IMG/VR virus record: IMGVR_UViG_3300025141_016607
Location: 1-21,868 of that record
Strand: one strand, 5' to 3'
DNA: 21,868 nucleotides
From: a virus
The first letter of the stretch is position 1; every line of letters begins with the position of its first letter. The translations under genes were made by a program, and so were the position numbers. Below, one piece after another: positions 7,784-15,253 of this stretch. Under the pieces are notes generated by a model. That model made no database searches. It saw only the letters and a program-made list of their open reading frames with translations, and was not told the origin of the DNA.

Positions 7784-8101
7784 ATGATTGATATAACGAA
7801 AACTGCACAAAAAGAGATTAATCGCCTTCTTAAAGAAGAAGGTGAAAATATTGGACTCCGACTAGGAATTAAGGGTGGAGGCTGCTCAGGATTGAGCTAT
7901 ATTCTCGAATTTACATCAGAGAGAGAGGGAGATACGGTTCTAAATCACAAGGAATTTAAAGTGTTTCTCGATCGAAAGTCAACGATATATCTAAGTGGTA
8001 TCCGGCTCGATCATCAAGGCGGTCTGTCTGGACGGGGCTTCGTATTTGAAAATCCCATGGCAAGTAATACTTGTGGGTGTGGGGAAAGTTTTTCGATTTA
8101 G
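7784..8101 (+). CDS. iscA: A-type iron-sulfur carrier (IscA/HesB/ErpA family)
   Basis: Small carrier (105 residues) that binds iron or an Fe-S cluster and hands it to client proteins. The three family cysteines are present: Cys34 in GGGCSGLSY, and Cys97 and Cys99 in TCGCGESF. The signature FENPMASNTCGCG is typical. SD AGGA (7776-7779) sits close to the ATG, six bases after the nrdJ stop, so the two are probably co-translated. No visible phage protein here is an obvious Fe-S client, so it may supply a host enzyme or a phage enzyme outside the window. The family is certain; whether it is functionally IscA, ErpA or SufA is not decided by sequence. Confidence 0.93.
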   Translation: MIDITKTAQKEINRLLKEEGENIGLRLGIKGGGCSGLSYILEFTSEREGDTVLNHKEFKVFLDRKSTIYLSGIRLDHQGGLSGRGFVFENPMASNTCGCGESFSI

Positions 8102-8122
8102 CGTTTTATTATTGAGGTGACT

Positions 8123-8725
8123 ATGAAGTGGGTGACAAAGATATCTGGCCTTTTAAAGGACGTCGAGCTAAGAAAGAATCCTGTGATAGTCAGGGTTAAT
8201 AAATTTGATGAAAAGTCAGCAAAAGAATTTAGTGATCAAGTTGCAACAGCCCATAACACAGGACAAAAAGTTATTCCTGTGGTAATAGATTCGTATGGGG
8301 GACAGGTTTATAGTCTTATGACAATGATAAGCGCCATTAAACATTCAGAGATCCCAGTTGCAACTATAGTTGAGGGCAAGGCTATGTCATGCGGAGCTAT
8401 TCTCTTTTCATTTGGTGAAGAGGGAATGAGGTTTATGGATCCCAATGCAACAGTAATGATTCATGATGTCTCTTCTATGGAAAAGGGTAAGGTGGAAGAG
8501 ATAAAAGCATCAGCAGAAGAGACGGATCGACTTAATAAAATAGTTTATGAAATGATGGCAGTCAATTGTGGCAAGAAAAGGGATCATTTTTTAAAGCTAG
8601 TTCATAAAAAAGGTCATGCAGACTGGTTTTTAAATTCTCAAGAGGCCAAGAAGCATAATTTAGCAAATCAAATAAGGGTCCCCACCCTCAGAATCAGCAT
8701 AGACGTCGATATAGAATTCGACTAA
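8123..8725 (+). CDS. clpP: ClpP-like serine protease
   Basis: Barrel-forming serine protease of the ClpP/SppA-fold. Catalytic triad from the ATG start (200 residues): Ser89 in GKAMSCGAIL, His114 in VMIHD, and Asp167 in ADWFLNSQEAKKHNL, matching the ClpP order GQAAS-G, MIH and D-F-s-eEA--yGL. The oxyanion-type DSYGGQVYS (56-64) is also present. A GTG at 8117 is in frame, but SD GAGG (8114-8117) overlaps it; ATG 8123 is five bases after the SD and is my choice. No Clp ATPase is encoded nearby, so it would need the host ClpX/ClpA or act alone. It could serve host-protein turnover or, as in some phages, head maturation; the sequence does not choose. Confidence 0.88.
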   Translation: MKWVTKISGLLKDVELRKNPVIVRVNKFDEKSAKEFSDQVATAHNTGQKVIPVVIDSYGGQVYSLMTMISAIKHSEIPVATIVEGKAMSCGAILFSFGEEGMRFMDPNATVMIHDVSSMEKGKVEEIKASAEETDRLNKIVYEMMAVNCGKKRDHFLKLVHKKGHADWFLNSQEAKKHNLANQIRVPTLRISIDVDIEFD

Positions 8726-8738
8726 AGAGAGATATAAA

Positions 8739-10313
8739 GTGTTATTTTTAGATCAAGATGTCCAAATAGAAAGTCAAAATACGTATCCTAATATTCTTAG
8801 TGTCGAAGCAATAAACTTTCTTGCGAATATGACTAGAAAGTTCAGCACTGAACTCGATGGACTTCTTACTCAGAGAGAGAGCCGTCAAAAGTTTTATGAT
8901 GAAGGATACTCTCCCAATTTTTCCTTAGAATGTGAAGACATCAGAGAGGGCGACTGGAAGGTGGCAGAAATACCCGATGATATTAAAGATAGAAGAGTAG
9001 AGATAACAGGTCCAGTTGATAGAAAGATGATAATAAATGCGCTTAATTCTGGTGCTAACGTATTTATGGCAGATTTTGAAGATTCACTGTCTCCCACATG
9101 GAAGAATTTGCTTGAAGGTCAGCAGAATTTAAAGGATGCTGTTAGAAAAACTATAACTTACGATCATCCCACAAAGGGGACTTACACACTTAATGAGAAG
9201 GTGGCAACATTGTTCGTAAGACCAAGAGGGCTGCATCTCAAAGAAGACCATTTTCTAGTGGACGGCAAGCCAATCCCAGCATCATTTTTTGATTTTGGAC
9301 TATTTTTCTTTCACAACGCTAAAGAACAGATTGATCTTGGAAGTGCTCCTTATTTCTATATTCCAAAGTTAGAGCATCGTCTAGAAGCGAGATTGTGGAA
9401 TGATATATTCAATTGGTCACAAGATGAGCTAGGAATTAAAAGAGGAACAATAAGGGCTACAGTCCTAATTGAAACACTCCCAGCATCGTTCCAGATGGAT
9501 GAAATTCTATGGGAGCTAAAGGATCATTCAGCGGGATTGAATTGTGGAAGATGGGATTATATTTTTAGCTACATTAAAACCTTTAGAAATCATTCGGATA
9601 AAATTTTACCAGATAGATCTTCTGTCACTATGGAGAGAAAATTTATGAAGTCCTACAGCAATCTTTTGATTAAGACATGCCACAAGAGAGGAATTCATGC
9701 TATGGGCGGAATGGCGGCTCAAATCCCAATTAAGAATAACTCTCATGAAAACGATAGAGCTCTATCTGCAGTTAGACGGGACAAGTATCGAGAAGTAATT
9801 TCGGGACACGATGGAACATGGGTTGCTCATCCAGGGCTAGTTCCGGTGGCAAGGGAAATATTTGACATTCACATGAAAGATTTAAACCAGATTAATCACT
9901 ATCTAGACTATAATGTCACACAACAAGATTTAATAAAGTGTCCTGAAGGAAAGATTACTGAAGAGGGTTTGAGAAAAAATATAAACATCGGTATACAATA
10001 CATCGAAAATTGGTTAAGGGGTAATGGATGTGTTCCGCTTTATAATCTAATGGAGGATGCTGCGACTGCAGAGATATCTAGAACACAGACATGGCAATGG
10101 ATTAAGCATAAGAAAATTAATATGACTGAGTTTAATAGAATTTTAGCTGAGGAATCTCTAAAAATAAAAAATGAAGTGGGAGATGATTTGTTCTTTAATG
10201 GAAGATTTAATAAGGCGATAGAGCTGTTTAATTTAATTTCGGTATCAAGCGAGCTTATAGACTTTTTAACATTACCGGCATATAATGTGCTGGTTGGAGA
10301 AAAAAATGATTGA
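8739..10313 (+). CDS. aceB: Malate synthase A (glyoxylate shunt)
   Basis: Condenses glyoxylate with acetyl-CoA to malate, the second step of the glyoxylate shunt. At 524 residues it is full length (the E. coli enzyme is about 533) and aligns from end to end. Visible landmarks are [20 protein letters not shown] (86-105), [13 protein letters not shown] (109-121), the catalytic-arginine block RPRGLH with Arg163, IETLPA at 244-249, the family signature [16 protein letters not shown] (263-278), [11 protein letters not shown] (356-366), and [12 protein letters not shown] with the probable catalytic Asp440. Start GTG 8739 has a weak SD (AAGAGAG). The stop lies inside the start region of aceA, so the two genes are coupled. 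Nothing suggests decay: all active-site blocks are intact. Base use matches its neighbours, which argues for long residence rather than a recent insert. Confidence 0.97.
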   Translation: MLFLDQDVQIESQNTYPNILSVEAINFLANMTRKFSTELDGLLTQRESRQKFYDEGYSPNFSLECEDIREGDWKVAEIPDDIKDRRVEITGPVDRKMIINALNSGANVFMADFEDSLSPTWKNLLEGQQNLKDAVRKTITYDHPTKGTYTLNEKVATLFVRPRGLHLKEDHFLVDGKPIPASFFDFGLFFFHNAKEQIDLGSAPYFYIPKLEHRLEARLWNDIFNWSQDELGIKRGTIRATVLIETLPASFQMDEILWELKDHSAGLNCGRWDYIFSYIKTFRNHSDKILPDRSSVTMERKFMKSYSNLLIKTCHKRGIHAMGGMAAQIPIKNNSHENDRALSAVRRDKYREVISGHDGTWVAHPGLVPVAREIFDIHMKDLNQINHYLDYNVTQQDLIKCPEGKITEEGLRKNINIGIQYIENWLRGNGCVPLYNLMEDAATAEISRTQTWQWIKHKKINMTEFNRILAEESLKIKNEVGDDLFFNGRFNKAIELFNLISVSSELIDFLTLPAYNVLVGEKND

Positions 10314-11631
10314 TGATAATGGATGTTGCGCTATATGTGGCAATTATGAGAAAAGATGCTCTTGCGAGTATGAGGCAAACAGATCCGAGAATAATATAAG
10401 AGATCGGTGGTCTGGAATAAGAAGAACATGGGGAAAAAAAGAAATAGATCGTCTTCGAGGAAGAGTTAATATTAAACATTCTCTTGCAACAGATGGATCA
10501 GAAAAACTATGGAGATTGCTCAATAAGGAAGAGCCGGTCGCTGCACTTGGAGCACTCACTGGAAATCAGGCCGTTCAGCAGGTCAAGGCTGGATTGAAGG
10601 GGATATATGTGAGCGGATGGCAAGTGGCAGCAGACGCAAACCTTTCAGGGAACACGTATCCCGATCAGAGCCTATATCCCGCAAATAGTGTTCCAAATCT
10701 TGTAAAAAGAATTAATCAGTCTCTTCATAGAGCAGATCAAATTGAAAGCTCTGAAGGAATACATACAAGAGACTGGATGGTCCCCATTATCGCTGACGCA
10801 GAAGCAGGATTTGGAGGACAGCTTAATGCTTACGAGCTAATGCGGTCAATGATTGAAGCTGGTGCCGCTGGAGTCCATTTTGAAGATCAGCTGTCCTCAG
10901 AGAAGAAATGCGGCCATCTTGGCGGAAAGGTTTTACTTCCTACATCTCAATTTATTAAAACTCTCAAAGCTGCGCGTCTTGCAGCAGATGTAATGGATGT
11001 TCCAACCGTCCTTATAGCCCGGACAGATGCAAATAGCGCAAAGCTGCTAATGTCAGATATAGACCCCCATGATCACGAATTTTTAACTGGTGAGAGAACA
11101 TCGGAGGGATTTTATAGAATATCTGGAGGAATTGATTGTGCCATTTCAAGAGGTCTTGCATATGCGCCCTACGCTGACTTACTATGGTGTGAAACATCGA
11201 CACCAGATTTAAATGAAGCAAAGAAATTTGCTGATGCGATTCATGAGAAATTTCCGGGTAAGCTGCTTGCGTATAATTGCTCTCCATCATTTAATTGGAG
11301 GATGCACCTGGATGAGGAGACAATTTCTATTTTTAGACAAGAGCTAAGTAAGATGGGATATAAGTTTCAATTTGTCACACTGGCAGGATTTCACTCTCTT
11401 AACCTCTCAATGTTCGAGCTATCTAGAAAGTACAAAGATCACGGGATGTCTGCATACGTCGAATTGCAAACCAATGAGTTCATGGAGGAAGGTCTCGGAT
11501 ACACAGCAACAAAGCATCAGAGAGAAGTGGGTACGGGATATTTTGATGCAGTCAAGCAGGTAATAGTGGGCAGCGAAGCATCTTCAACTCTAGCACTAAA
11601 GGGATCTACAGAGTCCAATCAGTTTGAGTAG
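10306..11631 (+). CDS. aceA: Isocitrate lyase with Cys-rich N-terminal extension
   Basis: Splits isocitrate into glyoxylate and succinate, the first step of the glyoxylate shunt. From ATG 10306 (SD GGAG at 10295-10298; the longer frame from 10285 lacks an SD) it has 441 residues. The catalytic motif KKCGHLGGK has Cys202. Other family blocks are [19 protein letters not shown] (103-121), ADAEAGFGG (163-171), HFEDQL (191-196), [27 protein letters not shown] (two adjoining blocks) and NCSPSFNW. The first 20 residues carry Cys7, Cys8, Cys11, Cys18 and Cys20 (CxxC...CxC), a possible small metal knuckle absent from the E. coli enzyme as I recall it. The N-terminus is about 15 residues longer than there. 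It overlaps aceB by eight bases. No aceK (isocitrate dehydrogenase kinase) is seen. Confidence 0.97.
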   Translation: MIDDNGCCAICGNYEKRCSCEYEANRSENNIRDRWSGIRRTWGKKEIDRLRGRVNIKHSLATDGSEKLWRLLNKEEPVAALGALTGNQAVQQVKAGLKGIYVSGWQVAADANLSGNTYPDQSLYPANSVPNLVKRINQSLHRADQIESSEGIHTRDWMVPIIADAEAGFGGQLNAYELMRSMIEAGAAGVHFEDQLSSEKKCGHLGGKVLLPTSQFIKTLKAARLAADVMDVPTVLIARTDANSAKLLMSDIDPHDHEFLTGERTSEGFYRISGGIDCAISRGLAYAPYADLLWCETSTPDLNEAKKFADAIHEKFPGKLLAYNCSPSFNWRMHLDEETISIFRQELSKMGYKFQFVTLAGFHSLNLSMFELSRKYKDHGMSAYVELQTNEFMEEGLGYTATKHQREVGTGYFDAVKQVIVGSEASSTLALKGSTESNQFE

Positions 11632-11640
11632 GGAATGATC

Positions 11641-12450
11641 ATGAACAGGGTAGTGCTTTTTGATATGGATGGAACTCTCACAAAGTCACGAAATAAGATT
11701 GATGACTCAATGATAGACTGTGTTATCGACTTATTGAGATACTGTGATATAGGAATTGTCACTGGCAGCGGATTCGACTATTTAAGTGAACAATGCTCTG
11801 ATTTATGGGAAAATGATAATTTTACCCCTGGGAAAAATGGTCAAAATAACATAACTCTTTTTCCCTGCAATGGAACTCAGGCATTTAAAAGATTCGAGGG
11901 AGAGTGGATATCATTTTATGAAAAGAATATGAGAGAGGAAATTGGAGGAGAAAGATTTTCTTCATTACTCCAGGGAATTCTAAGATTGCAGACCAAATAT
12001 GTGAATGATTATTTTAGAAAAGGTCCGCTCACAGGGAATTTTGTCTCAATAAGAGGTTCGTTAATCAATTGGTCTCCAATAGGCAGGTGTGCAAATAGTG
12101 AAGAAAGAGAAAAATTTTCTAAGATTGATAAAAAATATAGTATACGGCCAAATTTAAGATCACAGCTGCTATTCTTTTTAGAATCAAGATATATTGAAAA
12201 TGTTATAGTCTCATTGGGCGGTGATACATCACTTGATATATACCCGCGAGGCTGGGATAAGACTCATGTCCTTAAACATTTTGATAAAAATATTGACGCG
12301 TGGTTTGTTGGAGATAGATGCCATGGAGCGGGAAATGATAGATCAATTTACGAACGGCTTCTTCCCCAAAAAAGATCTTTTCAAACTACAGGACCCAATG
12401 AAACAATTAGAATAATTTATGATAATATTATTCCGGGAATAGATAATTAA
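11641..12450 (+). CDS. pmm: Eukaryotic-type phosphomannomutase (HAD-IIB)
   Basis: Likely interconverts mannose-6-phosphate and mannose-1-phosphate (possibly also the glucose forms), feeding GDP-mannose for glycan synthesis. It belongs to the HAD-fold family of PMM2/Sec53, not the alpha-D-phosphohexomutase family common in bacteria. From ATG 11641 (SD TAGGGA 11629-11634; ATG 11635 is too close to it) it has 269 residues. Visible are the DMDGTLT motif (Asp8 nucleophile, Asp10), PCNGTQAFKRFEGEW, the sugar-binding block NWSPIGRCANSEERE, GGDTSLDIYPRGWDKT, and the metal block FVGDRCHGAGND. It follows aceA by nine bases. Possible roles are host surface glycan change or virion glycosylation; no partner glycosyltransferase is in the window. 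Confidence 0.88.
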   Translation: MNRVVLFDMDGTLTKSRNKIDDSMIDCVIDLLRYCDIGIVTGSGFDYLSEQCSDLWENDNFTPGKNGQNNITLFPCNGTQAFKRFEGEWISFYEKNMREEIGGERFSSLLQGILRLQTKYVNDYFRKGPLTGNFVSIRGSLINWSPIGRCANSEEREKFSKIDKKYSIRPNLRSQLLFFLESRYIENVIVSLGGDTSLDIYPRGWDKTHVLKHFDKNIDAWFVGDRCHGAGNDRSIYERLLPQKRSFQTTGPNETIRIIYDNIIPGIDN

Positions 12451-12475
12451 TGTTTTTAAAATATGGTAAAAAATA

Positions 12476-13414
12476 ATGGATAAGGATTTTTATAATTCAT
12501 CATCTTCTAATAAACTGGGATGGCTTCCATCATGGTTTGGATGTGAACATTTTGATGACGAGCTCGTTAAATCTATTAAGAAATGGCAGAAAGAGCACGG
12601 ATTGACAGCAGATGGGCTATGTGGTCCAGGAACATATAGGAGAATATGGACCGATCGACAGGCTCATATCTCTGATTTCGAGCCTAGGCGTCCTGCTAAT
12701 TCCTATCTTGCAGGTGACAAACACATTGTTCATAATGGAAAGTTCATTCCAATTGAGTGGAATAAGGTTATTTTGTGGGACGAGCCAGATGGCCTGGCGA
12801 TAAAGCCGGGAAGATATTATGACAATAGCGGAAAGGAAGATAGAAAGCCCACGATGTTTGTCAATCACTGGGATGTGTGTCTTTCTGCAGAATCATGTGC
12901 GAGAATCTTGAATAACAAGGGAATATCAGTTCATTTTTGTCTGGATAACGATGGAACCATATATCAGCTTCTAGATACACAACACGGAGCCTGGCACTGC
13001 AGCAAGCAACAAGGGAATAAGAAAAGCATAGGGATAGAGATTTCCAATGCATATTACCCTAAATATCAGAGCTGGTATGTGGATCACGGCTTTGGAGAGA
13101 GGCCCATCCAGGAAAATGGGTGGGTCCATGGTAAAAAGAAAGATCCCTTTTTGTGGTTTTATCCTGAGCAGATAGAGGCACTCAAAGCTTTGTGGAAAGC
13201 TGTTAATATTGGCCTGGGAATTCCGCTTGATCACCCTAAAAATGATGACGGAAGCTCGTGCACCACAATTCACAAAGGCTGTGAACGGGGAACGTTCGAG
13301 GGATTTTGCAACCATTATAACTTCGTTAAAACAAAAATAGACTGTGCTGGGCTGGATATGGCTGGGCTTCTTGAAGATGTCCGTCAATCTCCACAGTATT
13401 GCCTTGACCGATAG
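12476..13414 (+). CDS. N-acetylmuramoyl-L-alanine amidase with peptidoglycan-binding domain
   Basis: Probable endolysin that cuts the amide bond between muramic acid and the stem peptide. In 312 residues it has an N-terminal peptidoglycan-binding type 1 domain (about 12-58; VKSIKKWQKEHGLTADGLCG) and an Amidase_2 domain with likely zinc ligands His131 (FVNHWD), His280 (CNHYNF) and Cys290 (KIDCAGLD). The substrate-side blocks HFCLDNDGTIYQLLD and SIGIEISNAYY are also present. It has no signal peptide or membrane segment, so it would need a holin. The SD is poor (only GGT near 12465), suggesting low translation. It sits oddly between two metabolic genes. It could instead be a virion-associated lysin, though that usually clusters with tail genes. 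Confidence 0.9.
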   Translation: MDKDFYNSSSSNKLGWLPSWFGCEHFDDELVKSIKKWQKEHGLTADGLCGPGTYRRIWTDRQAHISDFEPRRPANSYLAGDKHIVHNGKFIPIEWNKVILWDEPDGLAIKPGRYYDNSGKEDRKPTMFVNHWDVCLSAESCARILNNKGISVHFCLDNDGTIYQLLDTQHGAWHCSKQQGNKKSIGIEISNAYYPKYQSWYVDHGFGERPIQENGWVHGKKKDPFLWFYPEQIEALKALWKAVNIGLGIPLDHPKNDDGSSCTTIHKGCERGTFEGFCNHYNFVKTKIDCAGLDMAGLLEDVRQSPQYCLDR

Positions 13415-13446
13415 AAAAAATTTATTCAGGACCAAAGGAGATAATT

Positions 13447-14448
13447 GTGAACTTACTTGAGTATGTGTGGCTAGATGGAAATAAAACGCAGGGATTGAGA
13501 AGTAAAATAAAAGTTCTCGAAAGCTGGGATGGATCTCTGGATTCAGTTCCTTCTTGGAACTTTGATGGATCTTCTACAAATCAGGCTCCAGGAGACGACT
13601 CCGAAAGAGTTCTTTTGCCCGTAAGATTGTATAGATTTAGAAATAAAACTCTCGTCCTCTGTGAGGTTTTTAATCCTGATGAAACGGCTCACGATAGCAA
13701 TACTAGATCTAGTCTTAGATCTTTTTTGAGCTCTCATCCGGCGCAGCTCTCATGGTGGGGATTTGAGCAAGAATATTTTATAGTCCAGGATTCTCAGCCA
13801 ATAGGATTCTTTAATGACCCAGGACCTCAGGGTCCATATTATTGTAGTGTTGGAGGAGATAAGGCTATAGGAAGACAGCTAGCTGAGCATCATACCCTAT
13901 CATGCCTGGCATCCGGCTTAACAATAACTGGAATGAATGCCGAAGTTGCTCCGGGACAGTGGGAATATCAGTGCTTCGCCAAAGATCCGCTTCAGGCAGC
14001 AGATGATTTAATCATATCTAGATATATTCTTTGTGCTCTCGCAGAGGAGAGAGGGCTAGATATCGATTTCTCTCCAAAACCAATAAAGGGTGACTGGAAC
14101 GGAAGCGGATGCCACACTAATTTCAGTACATTAAGGACGAGAGAAACTGGCGGAAAAGAATATTTTGAAAGGCTTCTTCTAACAATGAGACAAAGACATG
14201 ATTTTCACATAGAGGGCTACGGTGAACTTAATCACGAAAGGCTGACAGGCTTACACGAGACTCAAAAAATAGATGAATTTAGCTGGGGCGTGGCAGATAG
14301 AGGAGCATCAATTAGAATTCCTAGAGACACAGCTAAAAATGACTGGAAGGGGTATCTTGAAGATAGAAGGCCAGCTTCTAATTGCGATCCCTACACTGTG
14401 GTGAATTTGATCTCTGAAGCAATAGACATAAGTGATGAATTATCATGA
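13447..14448 (+). CDS. glnII: Glutamine synthetase type II (eukaryotic-type GSII)
   Basis: ATP-dependent joining of ammonium to glutamate to give glutamine. At 333 residues it is the compact GSII form, not the roughly 470-residue bacterial GSI (GlnA). Motifs are in order: YVWLDG and LRSK, WNFDGSST (37-44), GFEQEY (105-110), GPQGPYYC (126-133), GMNAEVAPGQWEYQ (162-175), GDWNGSGCHTN (215-225), RLTGLHET, GVADRGASIRIP (281-292) and GYLEDRRPASNCDPY (302-316). All substrate and metal blocks look intact. GSII enzymes lack the adenylylation loop of GSI, so the host GlnE/PII switch should not act on it by that route. GTG start with a strong SD (AAAGGAG 13434-13440, six bases before). Its stop overlaps the next start (ATGA). 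Confidence 0.96.
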   Translation: MNLLEYVWLDGNKTQGLRSKIKVLESWDGSLDSVPSWNFDGSSTNQAPGDDSERVLLPVRLYRFRNKTLVLCEVFNPDETAHDSNTRSSLRSFLSSHPAQLSWWGFEQEYFIVQDSQPIGFFNDPGPQGPYYCSVGGDKAIGRQLAEHHTLSCLASGLTITGMNAEVAPGQWEYQCFAKDPLQAADDLIISRYILCALAEERGLDIDFSPKPIKGDWNGSGCHTNFSTLRTRETGGKEYFERLLLTMRQRHDFHIEGYGELNHERLTGLHETQKIDEFSWGVADRGASIRIPRDTAKNDWKGYLEDRRPASNCDPYTVVNLISEAIDISDELS

Positions 14449-14735
14449 CAATGAAATTTGCGTGGACACTTTTTATTCTAAGCGCAGCTGCATGTGCATT
14501 GTTCTCTCTAGGAAGGGTTGTTGGAAGGCTTGATGAAATCAATGATCGCCGAGAGGAGAAAAAAGATTTTAAAACTATAAAGGCAGAACTCTTAGTCACA
14601 GATTTAAGAGAATCCCATGAAGACGTAGACTGTGAGATAGAAGAGGCTCAGTGTGATACAGTTGTCGTAGATTTGAAGAGATATAAGGATAGGAAAGAAA
14701 TTTTAAAAAGATTCCATAAGAAACGACCGCTGTGA
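14445..14735 (+). CDS. Small protein with one N-terminal membrane segment
   Basis: Not recognised. The 96 residues begin with a hydrophobic helix (about 4-27: FAWTLFILSAAACALFSLG then RVVG), followed by a charged helix (RLDEINDRREEKKDFKTIK) and a soluble tail rich in acidic then basic residues. This topology (N-in anchor plus charged, coiled-coil-like tail) resembles inner-membrane spanins, and the amidase gene is nearby, but there is no lipoprotein partner and the function is open. It has a four-base overlap with glnII, so it is coupled to it. ATG 14451 is an equally possible start. No lipobox: the residue three before the Cys is Ala, not Leu. Confidence 0.65.
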   Translation: MTMKFAWTLFILSAAACALFSLGRVVGRLDEINDRREEKKDFKTIKAELLVTDLRESHEDVDCEIEEAQCDTVVVDLKRYKDRKEILKRFHKKRPL

Positions 14736-14788
14736 GGAAAATTGGTGTACATTTACATATTATGATTTAATATTTGTAGAGGTATTAT

Positions 14789-15253
14789 ATGTCGTGGATC
14801 CCACCAAAGTCTCCCTATAATTTAATTCAAGAGCATTTATGGCATGATCCATGGAAGATTTTTGTTGCTTGCATATTTTGCAATCTTACTAAGAGGGTTG
14901 ACGCCGAACCCTATATGTGGAAATTTTTTGACAAATACCCAGATCCTAAGTCCGTAGCCGACGCCAATCAGAATGATATACAGAAGATGATACAGCCTCT
15001 AGGATTATCAGAAAGGAGGTCTAGAGCTCTCATAAAAATGTCTGATGGTTACATTAAAGACGACTGGAAAGATTCACCAGAGATACTTTATGGGATCGGA
15101 AAGTATGCTTCTGATGCCTATAAGATATTTTGCCTAGGAAGGTGGAGAGATGTAGAGCCCAAGGACCATGCTCTCAACGATTATCACTCATTCTTAAAAG
15201 AAAGGTCAGAATCCAGCTCGCTTGTAATTGCAGCTGAAAAGTTGCCCTCATAA
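14789..15253 (+). CDS. MBD4-like HhH-GPD DNA glycosylase
   Basis: Predicted mismatch-specific glycosylase that removes T or U from G:T and G:U pairs. Its 154 residues follow the catalytic domain of vertebrate MBD4 from end to end: WIPPKSPYNLIQEHLWHDPW (3-22), the helical core with FCNLTKR, MWKFFDKYPDPKSVADA (43-59), QPLGLSERRSRAL, the helix-hairpin-helix LYGIGKYASDAYKIF (100-114), and PKDHALNDYHSFL with the catalytic Asp126 at the site of MBD4 Asp560. No methyl-CpG-binding domain is attached. SD GAGGT lies before ATG. The last 70 bases overlap the convergent phosphoesterase gene on the other strand. It could be a looser HhH uracil/thymine glycosylase, but the MBD4-specific wording is unusually clear. 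Confidence 0.88.
   Translation: MSWIPPKSPYNLIQEHLWHDPWKIFVACIFCNLTKRVDAEPYMWKFFDKYPDPKSVADANQNDIQKMIQPLGLSERRSRALIKMSDGYIKDDWKDSPEILYGIGKYASDAYKIFCLGRWRDVEPKDHALNDYHSFLKERSESSSLVIAAEKLPS

Noticed and set aside
10285-10305. Longer isocitrate lyase start (MCWLEKK...)
   Set aside because: It lies fully inside malate synthase and has no SD, while GGAG seven bases before ATG 10306 fits the shorter form.
10255-11290. Other minus-strand and alternate-frame ORFs of 60-95 codons across the window
   Set aside because: All fall inside well-supported genes, with low-complexity translations and no ribosome sites.
12971-13435. 154-codon minus-strand open frame opposite the amidase
   Set aside because: It has no recognisable protein pattern and no SD, and it lies fully opposite an amidase gene with intact motifs; it is a shadow frame.
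8739-14448. Bacterial chromosome or prophage junction as explanation for the metabolic genes
   Set aside because: Gene spacing, overlaps and composition are the same as in the flanking phage genes, and no integrase, att-like repeat or transposon end is visible; assembly chimerism still needs a read check.
11641-15253. Origin in a eukaryotic (giant) virus because of GSII, PMM and MBD4-like genes
   Set aside because: Shine-Dalgarno starts, GTG/TTG starts, ATGA coupling, gp32, UvsX, ClpP and DnaE argue for a bacteriophage.
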